Below, piece by piece: positions 11,800 to 23,653 of a stretch of DNA of 64,000 nucleotides (the first letter of the stretch is position 1; every line of letters starts with the position of its first letter). The notes beneath the pieces are model-generated. The model saw only the letters and a list, made by a program, of their open reading frames with translations, had not been told where the DNA came from and did no database searches. The position numbers and the translations under genes are program-made. Source of the stretch: Triglochin maritima (lineage: Eukaryota; Streptophyta; Magnoliopsida; Alismatales; Juncaginaceae); assembly GCA_963682175.1 (NCBI GenBank), contig OY821771.1:35112201-35176200 (forward strand). The letters are read 5' to 3'.

Positions 11800-14270
11800 A
11801 AAATAAATAGAAGGAGATCATACCCAAAGGTCCACAAAAATCTTAATGAAGATCCGGAGTAGTGTTGGTTGTTGAACCGTCCGCCGATGCGTCTATAAGT
11901 GTTCACCAAACTCTAAACAAGATTAGAGAGAAATGAGCTAGCCAAGCTATCTCTAAATCAAGGTTAGAATCTAGCTAATAACCTCTTCTATGCTCCAAAG
12001 AAATTAATCTCTAGCACACAATTAAAACTAAGAGAATTTTGCATAGAATGATGGAAAAATTGTAGAGAGAAGAATTTTGCATTAGTATTAACAAGGAAGG
12101 GGGAGAGACTTATTTATAGGATTTCCTCTAACTCACATCATGTGCAAACCATTTACACATGATTCCTTTTTAATATCTCCACTAAACCACATCACGTGCA
12201 AACCACTTACACATGATCTCTTGTTTACATATCCACTTAAACCACATCATGTGCAAACCTCTTTGCAGATGATCTCTTATTTATTTTACCACATCATCAT
12301 CCCATAACTACCTTTGACCAAAGTGGATTAAATCTAGCAATTAATCAGTAAAAATTCTCTTATTAATATATGCAAAAATGTGGTCAAACGGTTGAACCAT
12401 TTTTCACTGTTTTTGACTCACCAAATTTTGGATTAATATCCAACAAATTTTGGACTTCCGGGTTTTAGCAAATTCATATGTTATAATGTTATAGATCACA
12501 TTATATTTTGTAATATATTATCATATATAATGTCAAAACATTATACCCGATAATATATATACATCTCATACGAATTTATTTATTATTCTAACAATGTCTT
12601 TTTTACGACGATTTTTATTATTTTACCATATGTATATTATTTCATAACATATGAAACTTAATACATCATATAAAATATAAAATCATATTTCTTGTTTCCC
12701 AGTTTTGTGATGCGACTTATAGAAGGATCTAAGTTATGTTAACAATGATATAAAACACATTATATCATAAACTATAAGCGGTATCTACCTACACATTATA
12801 GTTACCCAAATAACAAAGATGTTTTGCTTACTCGAACTAAATATGATCCACTTAGTGATATGTAAAATAACACTTGTGTCTATTTCTTGCCTCATGAAAT
12901 TGAAAATATTATACAAAGTAGAAATGTGTCATCTTTGTATTATACATTCATTTCTTGATCTCTCAAACTAATTATAAATATGTAACTCTACACAAGTTAC
13001 ATTGTGCATATTAAAATTTCACTTTATCAAGAGGCCGAACAATATCATAACTCAAGTCAAGATGGACAATGATAATATTTTGACATATCATGTATAACCA
13101 ACTAATACCTTTATCAATATACTCATTGATAGTTTTTGATAATAATCAAATCATACAGTCATTATGTTAAAATATATTGTTGGGCCCATGATAAAACAAA
13201 ATTATAATGTACACAATGTAACTTATGTATTGTTACATATTTATAATTAACTTAAGAGATCAAGAAATGAATATATAATACAAAGATGACATATTTCTAC
13301 TTTGTATAATATTCTTAATATCATGAGGCAAGGGATAGACACAAGTGATATTTTGCATATCACTAAGTGGATCATGTTTAGTTCGAGTGAGTGAAACATC
13401 TTTGTTATTTGGGTAACTATAATGTGTAGCTAGATACCATTTAACTATGATATAATGTATTTTATATCATTGTCAACAGAACTTAGATCCTCCTGGTTAC
13501 ACCACAAAACTGGGAAACAATAGATGTGATTTTATATTTTATATGATGTATTAAGTTTCATTTGTTATGAAAATATATACATGTGGTAGAATAATAAAAT
13601 CAATATGTCATAATGGTTACAATATCAAATAAATTTGTATGAGATATGTATATATTATGTGGTATAATGTTTGATATTATATATGATAACATATTACATG
13701 ATATAATATGATCCGCAACATTATAACATATGAATTTGCTAAAACCCCAAAGCCCAATTTTTTATGGATATTAATCCAAAATTTGATAGAGTCAAAAATA
13801 GTGAAACATTGTACAACCGGTTGCCCTCGTTTTTGCATATATTAATAAGAGATTTTTTTACTTTGTCAAAGGTAGTTATGGGATGATGATGTGACAAAAT
13901 AAATAAGAGATCATGTGTAAAGTGATTTGCACATGATGTGGTTTAGTGGAGAGAGTAACAAGGGATCATGTGTAACACTAATGCAAAAATTCTTCTCTTA
14001 CATATTTCCTCATCTAATCCATCGAAAATTCTCTCAATTAATAAAGGTGCTGGAGATTAAATTCTTTGAAGCATCAAAGAGGTTATTAGCTAGGTTCTAA
14101 CTTTGAATTAAAGATTGACTGACTAGCTCCGATATCTCTAATCTTGTTTAGAGTTTGTCAACACTTGGAGGTAATTCCGAGACGATTCGACGTGCAACTC
14201 ATCCTCCTATTTATAAAAGGGATTCAACAATCCCCTACGTATGATCCAATTTATGTATTTCAATATTAAT
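11800..14270. repeat. Long imperfect inverted repeat, about 2.4 kb
   Basis: The left arm, about 11800-13020, reappears inverted at about 13205-14270. Paired landmarks include AAACTCTAAACAAGATTAGAG, GCTAATAACCTCTT, CATCATGTGCAAA, CCCAGTTTTGTG, GTTACCCAAATAACAAAGATG and ATATTATACAAAGTAGAAA, each present once per arm in opposite orientation. No open frame of note. It could be a foldback element or two retroelement ends in head-to-head array. Target duplication was not resolved. Confidence 0.75.
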
Positions 14271-14479
14271 TAGTGTATTATATATATTGAAATATAATTA
14301 GGAATTTTGTACATAAAATTGTTGAAAATTATGAAAATCAATCATGAATGCTTGTATTTTTTGTTAAAAATATACAGAAGTATAGGGCACGAAATCAAAC
14401 ATTGCATGCATTAGATAATTGATTATTGTGAAACTATTTATTTGAAGTTTGAGCACGAAGAAACTAGTATTGTGCTCTA

Positions 14480-14880
14480 CTAGTTAGGTTTATTTGGTGG
14501 TTTAGAGAAGCTCCAGAATTTCATGTTTATCGTCTAATCGTGTACTCAAAATTATTATAGGTATTAGCGTGTCCATTCGTGTATACATCTAATTATCGTG
14601 TATTTAGGTACTTATCGTGTATACATGTACTATTCGTGTCCAGTAGGGTATTATTGTGTTACACGACACGGTAAAAAATCGTGTACATATCGTGTCGTGT
14701 ATACACGATAATAACCATGTCGTGTTCGTGTCCAGGTTAGTGTACATGATTCCTTATCATGTTATTTTTGTGTTCGTGTTCGGGTTAGTGTACACGATTC
14801 CGTGTCGTGTTCGTGTATACCCAATACCTGTTAACATCAAACCATACATGACACGATAAGACATGTACACGACACAATTG
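14480..14880. repeat. CGTGT-rich repeat block
   Basis: Many short, imperfect repeats of CGTGTCGTGTTCGTGT and the inverse ACACGA, in a 400-bp stretch. This style is common in small non-autonomous plant DNA transposons. No coding content. Confidence 0.55.
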
Positions 14881-15124
14881 ACTGGTCTACCCCAAACACC
14901 CTTTTGTTGACCACCAACTTCTCTTCTCCAAATCATTCCATCTCCATAGTGTGAGTTTTCGAGTTTGATTATTTTAGCTCCATTGTTGGGAAAAAAGAAA
15001 TTGCCTAACTTGGCCGAATTAAATAATAGCCTAAGATTTGCTATACACAAGAAAATTGCCAAACTTGGGTAAAAGACAAGAAATAACAAAATAATTGCTA
15101 AAAGAAAAATGGTCCATCAGACAC

Positions 15125-15430
15125 ATTAGAGCACATGCAGGCATGCTCTTTAAATAGCTATAACTGTTCGAAAAGTGTGACATCAGAATATAACCGTTAA
15201 TTTTGCTAATTTTGAGTTAATCACTCTAGTATTTTGAAAATACAATATTTTTATAATAATATGTGTATCTGTAAAACACGATAAAATAAGAATTATGGTG
15301 ATTTTTATTAAACTTTTATTATTTTCTAAGATATCTCAATTCAAAACAATGCAATCATATATGTTAATTATATTCAATACAAAATATTAGTAGGTCACAC
15401 CACCGTTAAACTAACAATAACATAACATAA
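15125..15430. repeat. Dispersed repeat, member 1 of the family also at 31570-33150
   Basis: Begins near TTAGAGCACATGCAGGCATG and contains AAGAATTATGGTGATTTTTA and AGATATCTC, which recur at about 31725, 22925 and, inverted, 32815. Non-coding. Confidence 0.6.
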
Positions 15431-15436
15431 CATATT

Positions 15437-16600
15437 GCCTGGGTGCACCTGAAAACGAGCATAATTGGCTTTATACACTCGCATTTCAGGTTTTTTGTTT
15501 TGGTGCACTTACATTTGCAGTTTAATTGCTTGCATGCACCTGATCCATTTGTGAGTCTCACTTCGTTAATTTTTCTGTTAGAAAATTTACAAAATACACC
15601 CTTTAAAATTGAATTGTCCTTAATATTAAATACACAAACAAAAAACAATTTGTTTTTACAAACACACCCTCTCTTCACACACTCTCCTCTCTCTCTCTCT
15701 CTCTCTCTCTTGTTCTCTCTCTCCTCTGTCTCTCTCTCCTGTTCTCTCTCTCCTCTGTCTCTCTCTCCTGTTCTCTCTCTCCTCTGTCTCTCTCTCCTCT
15801 CTCTCTTCTCCCTCTCTCTAGTTCTCTCTTCTCCCTCTCTTTCTCCCTCTCTTGTTCTCTCTTCTCCCTCTCTCTTATTCTCTTCTCCCTCCCTATCTCT
15901 CCTCTCTCTCTTTCTCTCATGTTCTCTCTTCTGCCTCTCTCCCCTATTCTCTCTTCTCCCTCCCCTCTCTCTCTCATGTTATCTCTTCTCCCTCTCTATC
16001 TCCTCTCTCTTGTTCTCTCAAATCTCTCCTCTCTCTCCAGTTCTCTCTCTCTCTCTCTTCTCCCTCTCGAATTCTCTCTCCCCACTCTCTCACACACTTC
16101 CCCCGCCAAAAATCAAAACCAATTTGACATGACTGCACTTTTTCATTATAACTTGTGTCCCACAAGAGAGAGAGAGGGAGATGAGAACAGGAAAGAGAGA
16201 GATGAGTGAGAGAGAGGAGAGAGAAGATGAGAGAAAATGAGAGAGAGGGAGAAATGAGAACGAGAGAGAGAGAGGAGGGAGAAGAGAGAGAGGGAGAAGA
16301 GAGAACAAGAGAGAGAGAATGAGAAGAGAGAGAGAGAGAGAGAAGGAAGAGAGTGAGAGAGAGAGAGAGAAGGAAAAGAGAGAGAGGGAGAAGAGATAAC
16401 ATGAGAGAGAAAGGTAGAAGAGAGAATTAGAGAGAGAGGCAGAAGAGAGAATTGGAGAGGGAAAGAGAGAGGGAGAAGAGAGAACAAGAGAGAGGGAGAA
16501 GAGAGAACAAGAGAGAGAGAGAGAGAGAAAAGAGAACATGAGAGAAAGAGGGAGGAGGGAGAGAACATAAGAGAGAGATGAGAGAGAGGGGGAGAAGAGT

Positions 16601-16637
<37 letters not shown>

Positions 16638-16942
16638 TGAGAAGAGAGAGAGAGGAGAGTGGGAGAAGCGAGAATAGGAGAGAGATAGAGAAATGAGAGA
16701 GATGATGTGTTTGTAAAAGAAATTTTTATTTTGTGTTTTTGTATTTAATATTAAGAACAATTCAATTTTAGAGTGTGTGTTTTGTAAATTTTCTAGCAGA
16801 AAAATCAACGAAGTGTAACCTACAGACGTACCAGGTGCATGCAAGCAATTAAACTGCAAATGTAGGTGCAACCAAGCAAATACCTAAAACACAGGTGTAT
16901 AAAGCCAATTATGCCTATTTTCTGGTGCACCCAAGTAAATGT
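15437..16942. mobile_element. 1.5-kb hairpin element (MULE-like ends) with CT and GA arms
   Basis: Outer arms of about 230-290 bp are inverted copies: the left GGGTGCACCTGAAAAC..., GCATAATTGGCTTTATACAC, TTTGCAGTTTAATTGCTTGC returns inverted at the right. Inside, the left arm becomes CT-rich (15670-16090) and the right arm GA-rich (about 16160-16705), with a spacer of only about 70 bases. The whole could fold into one giant hairpin or form triplex/H-DNA. The ends match the MULE-like family at 6085-7287 and 27513-29145. Long frames here only read through SLSLSPL-type low complexity and are not genes. Confidence 0.8.
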
Positions 16943-17788
16943 CCCTTTAATCAAAGCCAAACAATTTGCGCGTATATCGCACGGATCCGGTCTGAATGAA
17001 GTGGGATATGGATTTTTTAATCCGCGATCCTCCCAAAAAGCATTGCTGCTGGTGTTCTAAGCGAGAGTGGTTCAAACTTCAAACTTGTAATCGTAATCAT
17101 TTTGCTGATCACATGTATACATATTTATTGTCCAAAGTGAATATTTGTGAGTATTCATCTTCCCGTTTGAAAAGAATGATAGTACTTACCTAAGGTCCTA
17201 AACACAATAACTAATCAAACATGAACACTTGCAGGTAGTTCACCACTACAATAAATAGCTTCTATGTCAAAGGTCACAAATCCAATCCCTCGTAGTGAGA
17301 TTAGCTAAAAAATATTTGAAATAATAATATAAAACTTTCATTCTTGTGGCAAAATAAATAAATAAATCAAACAAATTGTAAACAAAAGTTGCAAAACACA
17401 ACACCTTGATACAACCAATTCGTCACGCATACGACGGGTGCAACCAAACCTGGCCATAACACAATGAACAAATTCATAATAGCAATAAATTACCGCATAC
17501 GTTATGTAGTCAAATTGCATAAGTTATAAAAAACCGATATAATTCATAATATATTTTGTATATCTTATCTTATTATGTGCTCAAGACTGAAGATCACACT
17601 CAAATGTCAAGACTTCAAATTTAATATTTATTTGAGTTTTAAGTACACTTGATGCACACAAAAAACTTCATGGAAATTACACTCAACTGTTGATCGGCTG
17701 AACTTGGTTTCAATGCCTATCCAAATCTTTTATCCTCAACAGATACGAACAAAGCTACTATGTTGGTCAACCGATTCTCCCTTGACTT
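16943..17788. other. No gene seen
   Basis: AT-rich unique-looking DNA with only short chance frames. No splice-consistent coding blocks or repeat ends were recognised. Confidence 0.5.
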
Positions 17789-17953
17789 TAGGACTGTGCA
17801 ACCGGTCCGACCCAGATCGGACCGGACCGAACCCAGACCGGTTGGGTCCGGTCCGGTCCGGGTTTTTTACCTCAAAATTTAAAAAAAAATCAGACCGGTC
17901 CGGACCAGAACCGAATTGGCTCTGGTTCCCGGACCGGTTGTTGCTCAACCCTA
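17789..17953. mobile_element. hAT-type MITE rich in CCGGTCCGGT
   Basis: Ends TAGGACTGTGCAAC and inverted TAGGGTTGAGCAAC. Flanked by CTTGACTT (17781-17788) and CTTGATTT (17954-17961), a 7/8 match as expected of an 8-bp duplication. The interior is palindromic GGTCCGG motifs. A relative lies at 28796-29052. Confidence 0.75.
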
Positions 17954-18491
17954 CTTGATTTAGACAAAAAATGATATTCCATTTTAATATCCAATCTTCT
18001 CTCGGATGGCCGTTTCTTTACTATTCTCAATCTGTAATGGCAAACCACATATCGTATAACCGTTGAGACACTTCTCAACGTATATATAAAATAGTCGTTG
18101 ATGGAAGTAATCACACTTGTTAATCCGGATGTCCGCTTGGTCATCGGAAGGTCGTTTAGGTTCAAAAGGTCTCAAACCACTCCTTACTGATTTCTAAACA
18201 AGAAAGATCGATTTGATCCATCGGAAGGACGAATTAGAAATACTTTGATCATGAACATCAAATGATTATGATGGATCCTTCTTTATCGACCACCCGACAA
18301 GCTTGATTTTTTACCGCGACCGAGAAACATTCAATTAGTGTCGACTCTTTTCTCTCAAGTTCTCAAGCTCTTTTACTCTCAATGACTCCTCACTTCATTC
18401 AATTCTACTTGAAGCCTCATTCATACCTCATATGGTTGTTTGATCTCAACCTGTGACGAGATCATTATTGAACTCTTGAGTATGGCTCAAC
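17954..18491. other. Conserved intergenic block downstream of copy 2 (left part)
   Basis: About 18340-18480 resembles 47970-48100 (shared ACTCCTCACTTCATTC and AAGCCTCATTC). The block therefore belongs to the duplicated unit and is continued on the far side of the LTR at 22102. No gene seen. Confidence 0.55.
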
Positions 18492-18864
18492 TATAACATC
18501 CTCAAACAACGGAAGAATTAAAAAAATTAATAACACAACAATCAACAGATGATATTACCCAAAACGAGAAGACGATGCACCAATCATATATAATATATAT
18601 ATGTACATCGGAGTATTTCAAAATGTGATTACATCAAAAGGCTGCACAACGAATACAGTAATCACCCGACCTCAAAATGAGAGAAAGCTGGATCCGGTAG
18701 CGACGCTCCTCTCCTCGGTCACCACCCCACCTAACGCTGATCACGGCATGAAAAACAAACATGCAACAACACCTGAGTTTCCAGAAGGAAACCCCATATG
18801 CCAAACTCTACAATGCATGAACTGAAAGACATCATAGCATGCAATTCTACCAACAAGAAAAGAA

Positions 18865-19375
18865 CCACAACCAGGCTGGGCTCCAGGGCTTTTCACCCAA
18901 CCACAACACACACCACCGTTACGGGGCTCTAGGACTTTTTCACTCAACCACCGCAACACACTCGTCGTCAAGCTGGGCTTCAGGGTTTTTTCACCCAACC
19001 ACAGCTACCACGACACGACCAAAGACTTCAGGGCTTTTTCACCCAACCCTTAACACGCGGTCCATGCTCAGGCTCCAGGGATTTTTCACCCAACCTGAAA
19101 GCACTACGGAGCTCCAGGGCTTTTTCACCCAACCCTTAACACGCGGTCCATGCTCAGGCTCCAGGGATTTTTCACCCAACCTGAAAGCACTACGGAGCTC
19201 CAGGGCTCTTTCACCCAACTGCAACTCTCACACAGTTATGGGGCTCCAGGACTTTTTCCACCCAACCACCGCAACACACACATTTCCAAGCTAAGCTCCA
19301 GGGCTTTTTCACTCAACCACATCTCTCACAGAGTTACGGGGCTCTAGGGCTTTTTCACCCAACCACCGCAACACT
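18865..19375. repeat. Tandem repeats with core GGGCTTTTTCACCCAACC
   Basis: About ten imperfect copies of a unit containing GCTCCAGGGCTTTTTCACCC, spaced roughly 50-65 bases. One longer unit (about 19050-19120) is duplicated almost exactly at 19120-19190. They are inside the solo LTR. The open frames here arise from the repeat. Confidence 0.7.
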
Positions 19376-19476
19376 CATGCTCACTAGCACACTTGCTGGA
19401 AGAACATCGGCACCACAACTCGCCCCGCACAGACGACCACAACAACTACACCTCCAACGTGCAAAACTGGACACAA

Positions 19477-19945
19477 ACGGTCGACCGAACCAAAAGTTTC
19501 GGTCGACCGAATCTCACAAACACAGGGCAATTGCCTCGACCGGAACTCCATCGGTCGACCAATCTCCACCAACAACACTCGTTCGGTCGAACCAAAGTCA
19601 GGGATCGGTCGACCGTTTAGAAGTCGCCTCCCAGGTTCAATGAATAAAACGACCAATCGGTCGAACGGCAAAGGGGACCCGTTCGACCGAAAGTCACCAG
19701 GGATAAATCCCTCACTCTCACCAACGAATCTGGTCGAACCCGCGAGCACTCTCGGTCGACCGAATCCCGTCAGGGAATTCCCCCAACTCTCAACAACGAA
19801 TTCGGTCGAACCCCTGAGAACTCTCGGTCGACCGAATTCCACCAGGGAATTCCCCCACAGACAACAACAAGTCTGGTCGACCGAACCACCTTCGGTCGAA
19901 CCAACCACTATTCCAACTTAAGTCTGGTCGACCGAATCACCTTGC
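19477..19945. repeat. GGTCGACCGA palindrome cluster, copy 1
   Basis: About fifteen near-copies of the palindromic decamer-plus CGGTCGACCGAA in 470 bases, within the solo LTR. The same cluster occurs in the second solo LTR at 62955-63375. No coding role is apparent. Confidence 0.7.
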
Positions 19946-21718
19946 CTCCAGCACTCTTCAACAGAAATTGATTTGCAAGAATTTAGCAAGAATAATGCAA
20001 ACAAAACATTATATGATGCATGCACTAAGGTCTTTCTAATTTTGCGAATTTTAGGTCAGAGTTGAAATATTGCCAATTATGGAATTTAAGCTTAACACGT
20101 GCAATTCTAATAAAAGGAAATTTTCTGAAACTAGAAATTACGAGGAAAAAGGCAACGAAGGTTACCTACGCAATGCTCAGTCGGGTTCGCCGCCCGCTCT
20201 CGAAATTTTAGTAGCTTTACGCGTCCACCCAGAGATGAGTCGCGTCCCAGAAAAAGTTGAAGCCCAGAAGCTCCAAGTGTGCGGCGGATTCGCCGCAAAT
20301 TGCTCTATAGGTGCGGCGATTTCGCCGCTCGTTTAGCTCAGAATGTGCTCGGATTTCGCCGCGCACTCTGTTGTCTCTTGAAACACAAATCCAAATACTT
20401 AGATCGCGCACAAGATAAACAGGATAAAATCGAAATACAAAAACAACAAAATCTGCGTCGCCTCCCCGGCAACGGCGCCAAAAACTTGATGAAGATTTAA
20501 ATTTATACCGCAAGTGCACGGCCGCGATGAAGCGGTGGCAAGTACGGGTCGAACACAAGGAGGGAGAGATTTCGTTGTTGGTGTGATTTTCGATTGAGGG
20601 GAAGAAGGGAGAAGAAATAAGTTGGGTTTTTGGTATTTTTTATTTTTAATTATCTAAAGCAAGAACAAAAACAATTAAAACTAAAGCAAGAATAAGATGG
20701 TGAATTCCGTTGGGTGGAGGTTTAGATTTAGGATTTAGATTAGAGAATTTAGAAACTTATAATAAATCATATTAGTTATGAAGCATTACATGATAAATGA
20801 TTTAACATAAACTCAAGTAATCAAAATAGACTAATATGAACTTAAAATAATAACATTCATTCGTCTTCTCTTCACCCTAAATCTGTCACCTCCACCCTTT
20901 GGAAAGAGTTAGAAACTCATGGAGGGAGGGAGAAGGGATCCTAGAGGCATTACAAAAGAAAACTAAAACAAGAATTAAAAGAACAGAATTTTATTGCTAA
21001 AAAGAAGATTACAAGACAAAGACTAAAAATAAAAACCTAAGACTAAGGACCAAGGACCCTTCTAACATCGTTCTCGGGTCTATTTATAGTTGTTACAAGA
21101 GACCTAAGTATAGAATTGGAGAGTACACGTGTCCAGACACGACTGGTCAAAATTGGAGCACACGGATCGACTAGGGGGCGGCGTTTCCGCCGCATGATGC
21201 ATGTAATGTGCGGCGATTTCGCCGCATGATCTCCTCAGATTTAATCCGAATTTTGGTTGAATGTTTATGGTATGATTTGATCCTCCTTTACGCGTCTGGA
21301 TTGATTCTTTCCATTCTTTTGAACTCCGGATTAATTCTTTCACATATTTGGAGATATACATTGATTTTTCTATATATTTTCTCCAAGAGAATAAAAGCTA
21401 CTCGTGATTTGCACTTAGGTCCTTGACTTTTTGCAGTTAAGTCACCGGCTACTTTTGTGCTTAAGTCCTTGTTCTTTTTGCAATTAGGACTTGAATGCTT
21501 TTATGCTTGGATACATTTCCATTCGTAACCCGATAATCTTGAACTTGGTCTTTATGATAGAAATGAGTCTTTTGCACGCGTTTATGCTCGGGATGTGGGT
21601 AAATTGCATTCAGGTCCCTGTATTCTGTAAATAAGACTAAACACATACCTTAGTAGCATTTATTGATGTAAAAGTAATCTAAATGAAAGACATATGATGC
21701 AATGTATGCAATGCATCA
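19931..21718 (-). mobile_element. Truncated gypsy-type element: leader, primer site and 5' LTR
   Basis: Related to 49168-56461. 19931-20486 matches the leader next to the primer site (shared CTTGCCTCCAGCA..., CAATGCTCAGTCGGGTTCGC). 20463-20480 is the tRNA-Asp-type primer site, and 20487-21718 is an LTR of 1232 bp (TGATGAAGATTTAAA...CAATGCATCA). The rest of the element is absent at 19930. It sits inside the solo LTR 18492-22096. Divergence from the young copy shows it is older or from a sister subfamily. Confidence 0.8.
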
Positions 21719-22101
21719 CTCCTCAGACACGCAACCACCTTCGTCGATCACCTCCCCAATCACTGGAAACGAGATGAGTTGAGAGGGTGAAAGGAGAAAC
21801 GCAAAAGAGATGAATAAGTAGACAACCCAACTCACCTCCACCAACCAAACGGAGCCGACCACTTCCCCTCACCGGAGATCACCTCCACCTCCGACCACCA
21901 CGCTGAGAGAGAGAGAGGGATGTGAGAGAGTAAGAAACGAGAGAGAGTGAGAGATAGAGAGTTTTCACCATAAATATCTTCCTCCAATCCATCTCAATCA
22001 TCCATCCACTCTACTCCATCTCAACCGTCCAAAACCATCTCCTCCTAATCTCCTCCTAAAACATTATTAAAACTCAATTAGGATTAGGATCTCACATCAA
22101 C

Positions 22102-23653
22102 AGTAGAGCGTGACTCGCAGAGTGGAGTAAATCACGATGTTAATCCAACCTCTGTAAATCGACGATGTTTTCTCATGGTTAGCGAAATCCTAACTCATTA
22201 GTTTTATTCTGCATATAATGGCATAATTAGTCCATAAATCTATTCATCTCCCATCCTGCCCTCTATATTAGTCACAATCTGCTCACACAAACCACTATAA
22301 AGAACATAAAACCTGCAAAGAAAGAAGCTCAACAATAACACCACTTACTAGTGGGAGCATCGCTAAATGCAGGTTGAAAAATTCTAAGTCCACAAACTCG
22401 ACGTTCGGGACGTCGAGTTCTATGAACCCAGTCTTTGTAAACACAACATTAAGACATTGTTTTCATTTGAAAAAACTTCGATATTTTAGATATCGAGTTC
22501 TTTAAACGCTAAGAACCAAGACCAACAATCGTCACGTGTTGTGACGAGGTGACAACATATCTAACATGACAAATACTTTTTGGAAATCTACTGTAATAAT
22601 ATATTCTTTAAAGATATTATTTCAAAAAATCATCCTAGAGGGAAACTACAAAGATGACCTCAAGCCTCTACGACCGGAGACCACCAACGGTTGGTACTTT
22701 TTTCCTTTCTCCCATCGGGATGTTAAGTTTTCATTCTCTTTACATTGACAATTAACACTGCAAACATAAAGTACGTTGTCATAAAAATAGCCTTGAAGTG
22801 CAATAATATCCCTCATCAAGTTCTCTATAATAATCACAGGGTAGGCTTGCATATGCTACGCTTTGGATCATTAGGTTAAGACTTCGTTTAGCATAAAAGT
22901 GGTACGTACAACATGAGAAAATAAGAATTATTGTGATTTTTTATCATTTTTATTTTCCAAGATATCTTCATTTAAAACAATACAATCATTTTTCTTAATT
23001 ATATTCAATACAAAACAAGAGACCGAATACTCACGTTCAACTGCACGGATGATTTGTATGCAGGGATAAAAAAAACAAATTATTCGACTGCTCACGATCG
23101 ACAAAAATGACACCTTGCTAGTGCTCTTAGCCGATTGTTTCAGGGTTTGACGTACTGAATGCGTTAAATCCACTGGCAAATGAAATTAACCAACATGTAA
23201 ACACAAGTTCATTCCATGACAAGTGACCGGATACTACTGAAGTGGTAAGTTCTATTTTTTTTCTTATGTATGCATAGTTTGTTGGACATATTTCTTCTCT
23301 CTTGCCATGTACATAGATAAAAATAAAACAAGCAAGCAATTTATGCCAAATATTAGGAAGAAGGTAGTAGCTCCGCTCCATGAATCACTTGCCCTCGTTA
23401 AGAATCTTTTCAGGAATTTATTTACCAATTGATCTAGACCCAGTTGTGTAAATTATCGGATACCGGTCATCTTTGTTCGTTTTGTAATATTCACCTATGC
23501 AAATCACAATGACTAGTAGCTAGACGATATCCAAAAAAATGCTCGATTCATCTAGCTAAATGCTGCAGTATTAACAAAAGAAATTGGAGTAATATTTCAA
23601 CTTCAAATTTGGAATTGGAAAAGCTAAATGATGTAGTGAACACGTTATGATGA
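22102..23653. other. Intergenic block downstream of copy 2 (right part), shared with copy 3
   Basis: 22640-22720 matches 48300-48370 (shared GGAGACCACCAACG), 22850-23165 carries a dispersed repeat, and 23190-23653 matches 48560-48664 followed by 60816-61179. 23112-23130 (GTGCTCTTAGCC) is the unoccupied version of the MITE site at 31942. No gene seen. Near 22390-22430 there is a short inverted repeat, CTCGACGT...ACGTCGAG. Confidence 0.6.

Larger units (their letters stand above)
18492..22096. mobile_element. Solo LTR (TATAACATCC type) interrupted by a nested element
   Basis: Starts TATAACATCCTCAAACAACG and ends CTCACA. Flanked on both sides by TCAAC (18487-18491 and 22097-22101). A relative at 62018-63914 starts TGTAACATCC and has its own 5-bp duplication. 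Removing the insert at 19931-21718 leaves about 1.8 kb, matching the other LTR's 1.9 kb. Contains two repeat zones and no open frame of its own. Confidence 0.75.

Noticed and set aside
15443..16871. Long frames on both strands (up to 241 codons) rich in Ser-Leu-Pro or Arg-Glu
   Set aside because: They are read-through of the CT and GA tracts of the hairpin element, with equivalents on both strands and no domain.
18839..19294. 151-codon plus-strand frame with repeated GFFTQP peptides
   Set aside because: Direct translation of the tandem DNA repeat; no codon-level conservation is visible and it is inside an LTR.
19384..19908. 174-codon minus-strand frame plus overlapping plus-strand frames
   Set aside because: Produced by GGTCGACCGA palindromes, which lack stops on both strands; it lies wholly within a solo LTR.
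18865..19945. Regularly spaced repeats resembling a CRISPR array
   Set aside because: Units are imperfect, spacing is irregular, and the context is an LTR in a plant genome.
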